NCBI GenBank assembly: GCA_963728855.1
Contig: CAVSLN010000010.1
Coordinates: 759,964-823,963 of the forward strand
DNA from: AC-43 sp963728855
GTDB taxonomy: Bacteria > Actinomycetota > Actinomycetes > Mycobacteriales > Micromonosporaceae
DNA: 64,000 bases
Reading direction: 5' to 3'
The notes under the pieces were generated by a model. That model did not search any database. It was not told where the DNA came from and saw only the letters and a program-made list of their open reading frames with translations. This document shows, piece after piece, positions 61,153 through 64,000 of the stretch (its first letter is position 1; every line of letters starts with the position of its first letter). Both the position numbers and the translations under genes were made by a program.

Positions 61153-63026
61153 TTCCTCCTCCCTCTCTTTCGGTCCCCCCGAGTCTACCCCCCGTAGCTA
61201 TTCAGCAAGGGCCAGAGGCGATGCTGGTCGCAAAGTCCTAGGCCAACGGCCTGGGCGTCTAGCCAGCCGGGGATGCGCTGTTGGCTGTTGCTCGGGTGGG
61301 TACGCTTACACGGCCGGGGCGGTCGCGGGTGGCAGCCAGGGCCCGGTGGTGAACAGTTGCTTAAGCGCGTCGAGTTTGTCGATGCCCCACTTGGCGGCGG
61401 TCGACAGGTAGGACTGCACGGTGGCGAACTCGGTGAGCCCCTGGAGGGTTCGCCAGGCTCCGCCGGAGCCGCGCATCTGGACCTTGACGGGCCGCGCGTC
61501 CCTTTCGGCCTGATTGTTGGTAAATCCGACGCCCAGATCGGTGGCGAAACGGAGGATGACATCCTCGTGGTCGCGGAAGCGTCGGGCCAGGGTCCGGGCC
61601 CGTTTCGCGGCGGCGCCGCGTCGGGATTCGTTGTCGAGCAGCCCTTGCAGGGCGGCGCTGCGGTAGAGCACCCGGATCTGTTCGAGGTCGGCGTCGTCCA
61701 GGCAGGCTTGCCAGCGGTCCGGGCCGCGGTCGCGGCCTTGTTCGCCTTGATCAGCACGTCGGCCATCCGGGTGGCCCAGTCCTGCCCTTGCGGGTCCCAC
61801 CGGTAGACATCCTCCAGATCACGGAGGTTGTGCGCACCGCACCAGGCGTGCAACGCCTCCACCAGGTGGTGGTAACCGGCGTAGCCGTCCCGCACGATCG
61901 TCCCCGTGAAACCGGGCAACACCTTACCCGCGTCGATATCGGCCGCGGACCGGCCACCGGTGTGCAGGTGGGTCAGGAACTCGGTGCACGCCACGTGCAC
62001 GTAGGTCAGGTCCCCTTCGGCGCGGGCGGTGGTCTCATCAGCGTGCAGCACCTCGGCCTGACGCAGCAATACGCGTACCCGGTCCATGAACGGGCCCAGC
62101 AGGCCAGCGGCCTTGCCCCGTACCCCGGCAACGAACCCGACCGACACGTACACGCCCAGCATCGCGGCGATCAGCTTCCCCGCCCGGTACGCCGGAATAT
62201 GGTTGCCGCACACCAGGTTCGCCGCGTGCGCGTGGGTGTCCGGCCCGTACTGGGCTCGCCCCGCCGCCCACGGCGGCGCCTGACCCTCGGTCAGGGTGCC
62301 ACACCGGCCACAACGACGCGCCTGAACCTCGAACTCTGTCACCCGAGGCCGCGGCGGAGGCGGCGGCGGGTCGAACACCTGCCGACGATTGACCGCCTCC
62401 ACCGGCGCATCCGCCAAGTCCGCCGAACAATCCCGGCAACACAACGGCGCGCATACGATCGTCTCGTCCGGGTCGGCGACCCGCTCCAGGGTCGACCCCG
62501 GCGCACCCGGCTGCTTGCCCGGCTTCCGCCCGGTCTTCTTCCGCAACGACCGGTCTCTGGGCTTCTGACGTTCCTTGGTGTACGGGCTGTCCGACGACGG
62601 GGGCTTGCTCGAGTTCGACGAGTCCCGCCCTGCCCGCCGCTCCAACTGGCTGACCCGATCGGCAAGCTCGGCCACCTGCCGGTCCCGCTCGGCCAGCACA
62701 GCGTCGCGTACCGCCAGCTCCGCCGCGCGCAGCCCCGCCTGCGACTCGATCACCTCACGCAGCTGTGCGCAGACCTCCCGCAGATGGGCACTGGCCTGCC
62801 GCTCGGCCGCCAACGCCGCCCGCAACTCCTCCACATCGGAGGAAAACACAGGCAGCTGATCGGACACGAGGACCGATGCTCACCCAAACCACCGACCCGA
62901 CCAAGCCGACACGCCGAACAACCAACCAGATCCACCCGTCACCCCGGTCAGGCGTCACTCGGGATGAGGATCGCAGGGCAGCGGCGGGAGACCCTCACGC
63001 ACCCCAGTGACCCTTGCTGAATAGCT
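61153..63026 (-). mobile_element. IS66-family (ISBst12-like) insertion sequence
   Basis: An 1874-bp element flanked by an 8-bp duplication CGCGGCCC (61145-61152 and 63027-63034). The right end is AGCTATTCAGCAAGGG; its inverted copy is at 61197, 44 bp inside the left flank, so the left side has an unexplained polypyrimidine extension (TTCCTCCTCCCTCTCTTTC). Only a TnpC-like transposase is present. Excision rejoins the intron 2 maturase in frame (TPHGPRTCFQ). Confidence 0.78.
61306..62867 (-). pseudogene. tnpC: IS66 family transposase, frameshifted
   Basis: From GTG 62867: coiled-coil start, RDSSNSSKPPSSDSPY, zinc-finger-like CAPLCCRDC and CGRCG, and the catalytic region VLHADETTARAEGDLTYVHVA and RDGYAGYHHL. 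One base is gained or lost near 61730, after KAATAARTAG. The other frame continues ACLDDADLEQIRVLYRSAALQG and NNQAERDARPVKVQMRGSGGAWRTLQG (catalytic Glu), ending at 61306. Length is otherwise normal. Confidence 0.82.
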
Positions 63027-64000
63027 CGCGGCCCGTGTGGGGTGTCGATGGTGGCCTTGTATCTGCGAGCCATTTTCGTCACCGTCGAGTCGTGCTTGCC
63101 GGCTAGCGTTTTCAGCATCGAGGTTTCCATGACCCAGCGCAGTCTGTTGAACCGCCAGACGTCGCCGGCAAGCAGGTAGTACTCGATGATGCCCCGGTAC
63201 CTGGCCCCGAAGGTGTTGATGATGGTGTGGTCATCGTGGTTGTGCAGTTGGGGCTGTCGGGCGGGTTGGCCGCCTTTGAGATAGGGGGCGCACTTGGTTT
63301 TGATCACGTCCAGGGGACCCTTAGCCCGATCCTCCCGTTGGTGGCCCTGCGGCCTTGGGTGATGCGGGTGTCGGTGTGCTGGACGGTGATCTCGTAGCCG
63401 AGGAACCGTGCCGCGCTGGTTCGGGCGTGGGTGACCAGCGTTTTCGCCTGGGACAGTTGTAGCTTGAGGTCGTCATGCAGGAATGTCGTGAGGCGGGCTT
63501 TGATGGTTTCGGCTTCGGTTTTGGGTCCGGCGAACCCGATGAGAACGTCGTCGGCGTAGCGGGTGTATCTCAGCCGCCGGTAGCCCGGATCGTGGGGATC
63601 CTTGCTGGGCAGACTGCGTAGCTGCTTACGTAGCGTCCGCACTAACGGGCGGTCGCCGCGCTTGCGGGCTGTCGCGATCGCCGATTTCGTGTGAAGGTAC
63701 TGCGGGTTGGATGCCCGCAGCGTTCCTCGGGTGTACTCGGGAATGAGGACTGTCTCGACATAGCTGTCCAACCGGTGCAGGTAAATGTTGCTGAGGATCG
63801 GTGAAACCACACCACCCTGGGGAACCCCGCTGGGGGTGGCGTTGAACACCCAATCCTCAAGGTATCCAGCCGCGAGCATGTTACGCAGCAGCCGCAGAAA
63901 CCGGTTGTCGTGAATCTTTTCGCCCAGCGTGTCGACCATGACCTGATGATCGAAAGAGTCGAAGCACGAGGCGACGTCACCCTCAACGAACCAGGTCGTG
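63027..64000 (-). pseudogene. ltrA: Group II intron 2 reverse transcriptase/domain X, 5' part outside window
   Basis: Reads TWFVEGDVASCFDSFDHQVMVDTLGEKIHDNRF from the right edge, then GVPQGGVVSPILSNIYLHRLD, RYTRYADDVLIGFAGPKTEAE and domain X (ARYRGIIEYYLLAGDVWRFNRLRW, ETSMLKTLAGKHDSTVTKMARRY). A missing base near 63317 breaks RVPLDVIKTK. The fragment ends at the IS66-type element. It differs clearly from the intron 1 enzyme. Confidence 0.85.

Larger units (their letters stand above)
56493..64000 (-). mobile_element. Group II intron 2 (5' end outside window), carrying nested insertions
   Basis: Transcribed on the minus strand. Its reverse transcriptase lies at 64000-63027 and 61152-60781. Its domain V is split: GAGCCCGGC at 60764-60772 and a 25-nt remainder at 56559-56583 (ACTCGGAAACGGGT, ACG, CCGGGTTC); joined they give exactly 34 nt with pairing arms. 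The 3' end follows GCGGCCTAC near 56493. Intron 1 and an IS66-type element lie inside it, so it cannot make an intact maturase. Boundaries are inferred. Confidence 0.75.

Overview
The window is very GC-rich, with strong G/C third-position bias, GTG starts and Shine-Dalgarno sites, and dense operons joined by ATGA/GTGA stop-start overlaps. Gene content (actinobacterial NurA/HerA, BsaP, conservon-type NIT kinase with roadblock protein, permease-prefix/PadR pair) points to a filamentous actinobacterium, plausibly Micromonosporaceae. The family assignment is inference; no rRNA or tRNA lies in the window.

Layout. 1-6094 (minus): a four-gene DNA-end processing operon, herA-sbcD-sbcC-nurA. 6115-12620: assorted genes (Uma2-type nuclease, RibD-like reductase, pRiA4b-ORF3 protein, an ACT protein, an ACT-GNAT protein, a kdpDE pair whose kdpE is frameshifted). 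12748-15448 (minus): a tightly coupled trio of a 32-residue peptide, an ATP-grasp ligase and a FAD oxidoreductase, which is the best candidate here for an undescribed peptide-modifying system. 15734-22345: APC permease, cydDC, and a permease-prefix/PadR pair. 23371-42195: a large exopolysaccharide locus with initiating phosphoglycosyltransferase, polymerase/ligase, chain-length protein, five glycosyltransferases, two flippase fusion proteins, two NodB-type deacetylase domains and a membrane-anchored GH16 glycanase. 42251-46031: two unknown genes and a frameshifted aldehyde dehydrogenase. 46189-51593: biotin genes (bioB-bsaP with a flavin monooxygenase, divergent bioFD) and a P450. 51844-55632: NIT sensor kinase, roadblock protein and TAXI lipoprotein. 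55651-64000: a decayed capA gene followed by a nest of mobile elements.

Two genome-scale signals cut across these genes. First, the 13-bp palindrome GTCCAC(A/T)GTGGAC occurs eight times exactly between 126 and 40841, always inside genes and usually encoding S-T-V-D; none was found in the mobile region. Second, a family of 39-42 bp repeats sits at seven places, mostly as whole-codon insertions inside conserved proteins (CydC, SbcC, GNAT, permease-prefix protein, aldehyde dehydrogenase), resembling protein-coding palindromic elements of other bacteria.

The right end is a nested insertion. A group II intron (intron 2, running off the window) is interrupted in its reverse transcriptase by an IS66-type element and in its catalytic domain V by a second group II intron (intron 1), whose own reverse transcriptase is split by an ISKra4-type element. 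Several ORFs here also carry frameshifts. Two single-base frameshifts in otherwise intact chromosomal genes (kdpE, aldehyde dehydrogenase) could be true mutations or assembly errors.
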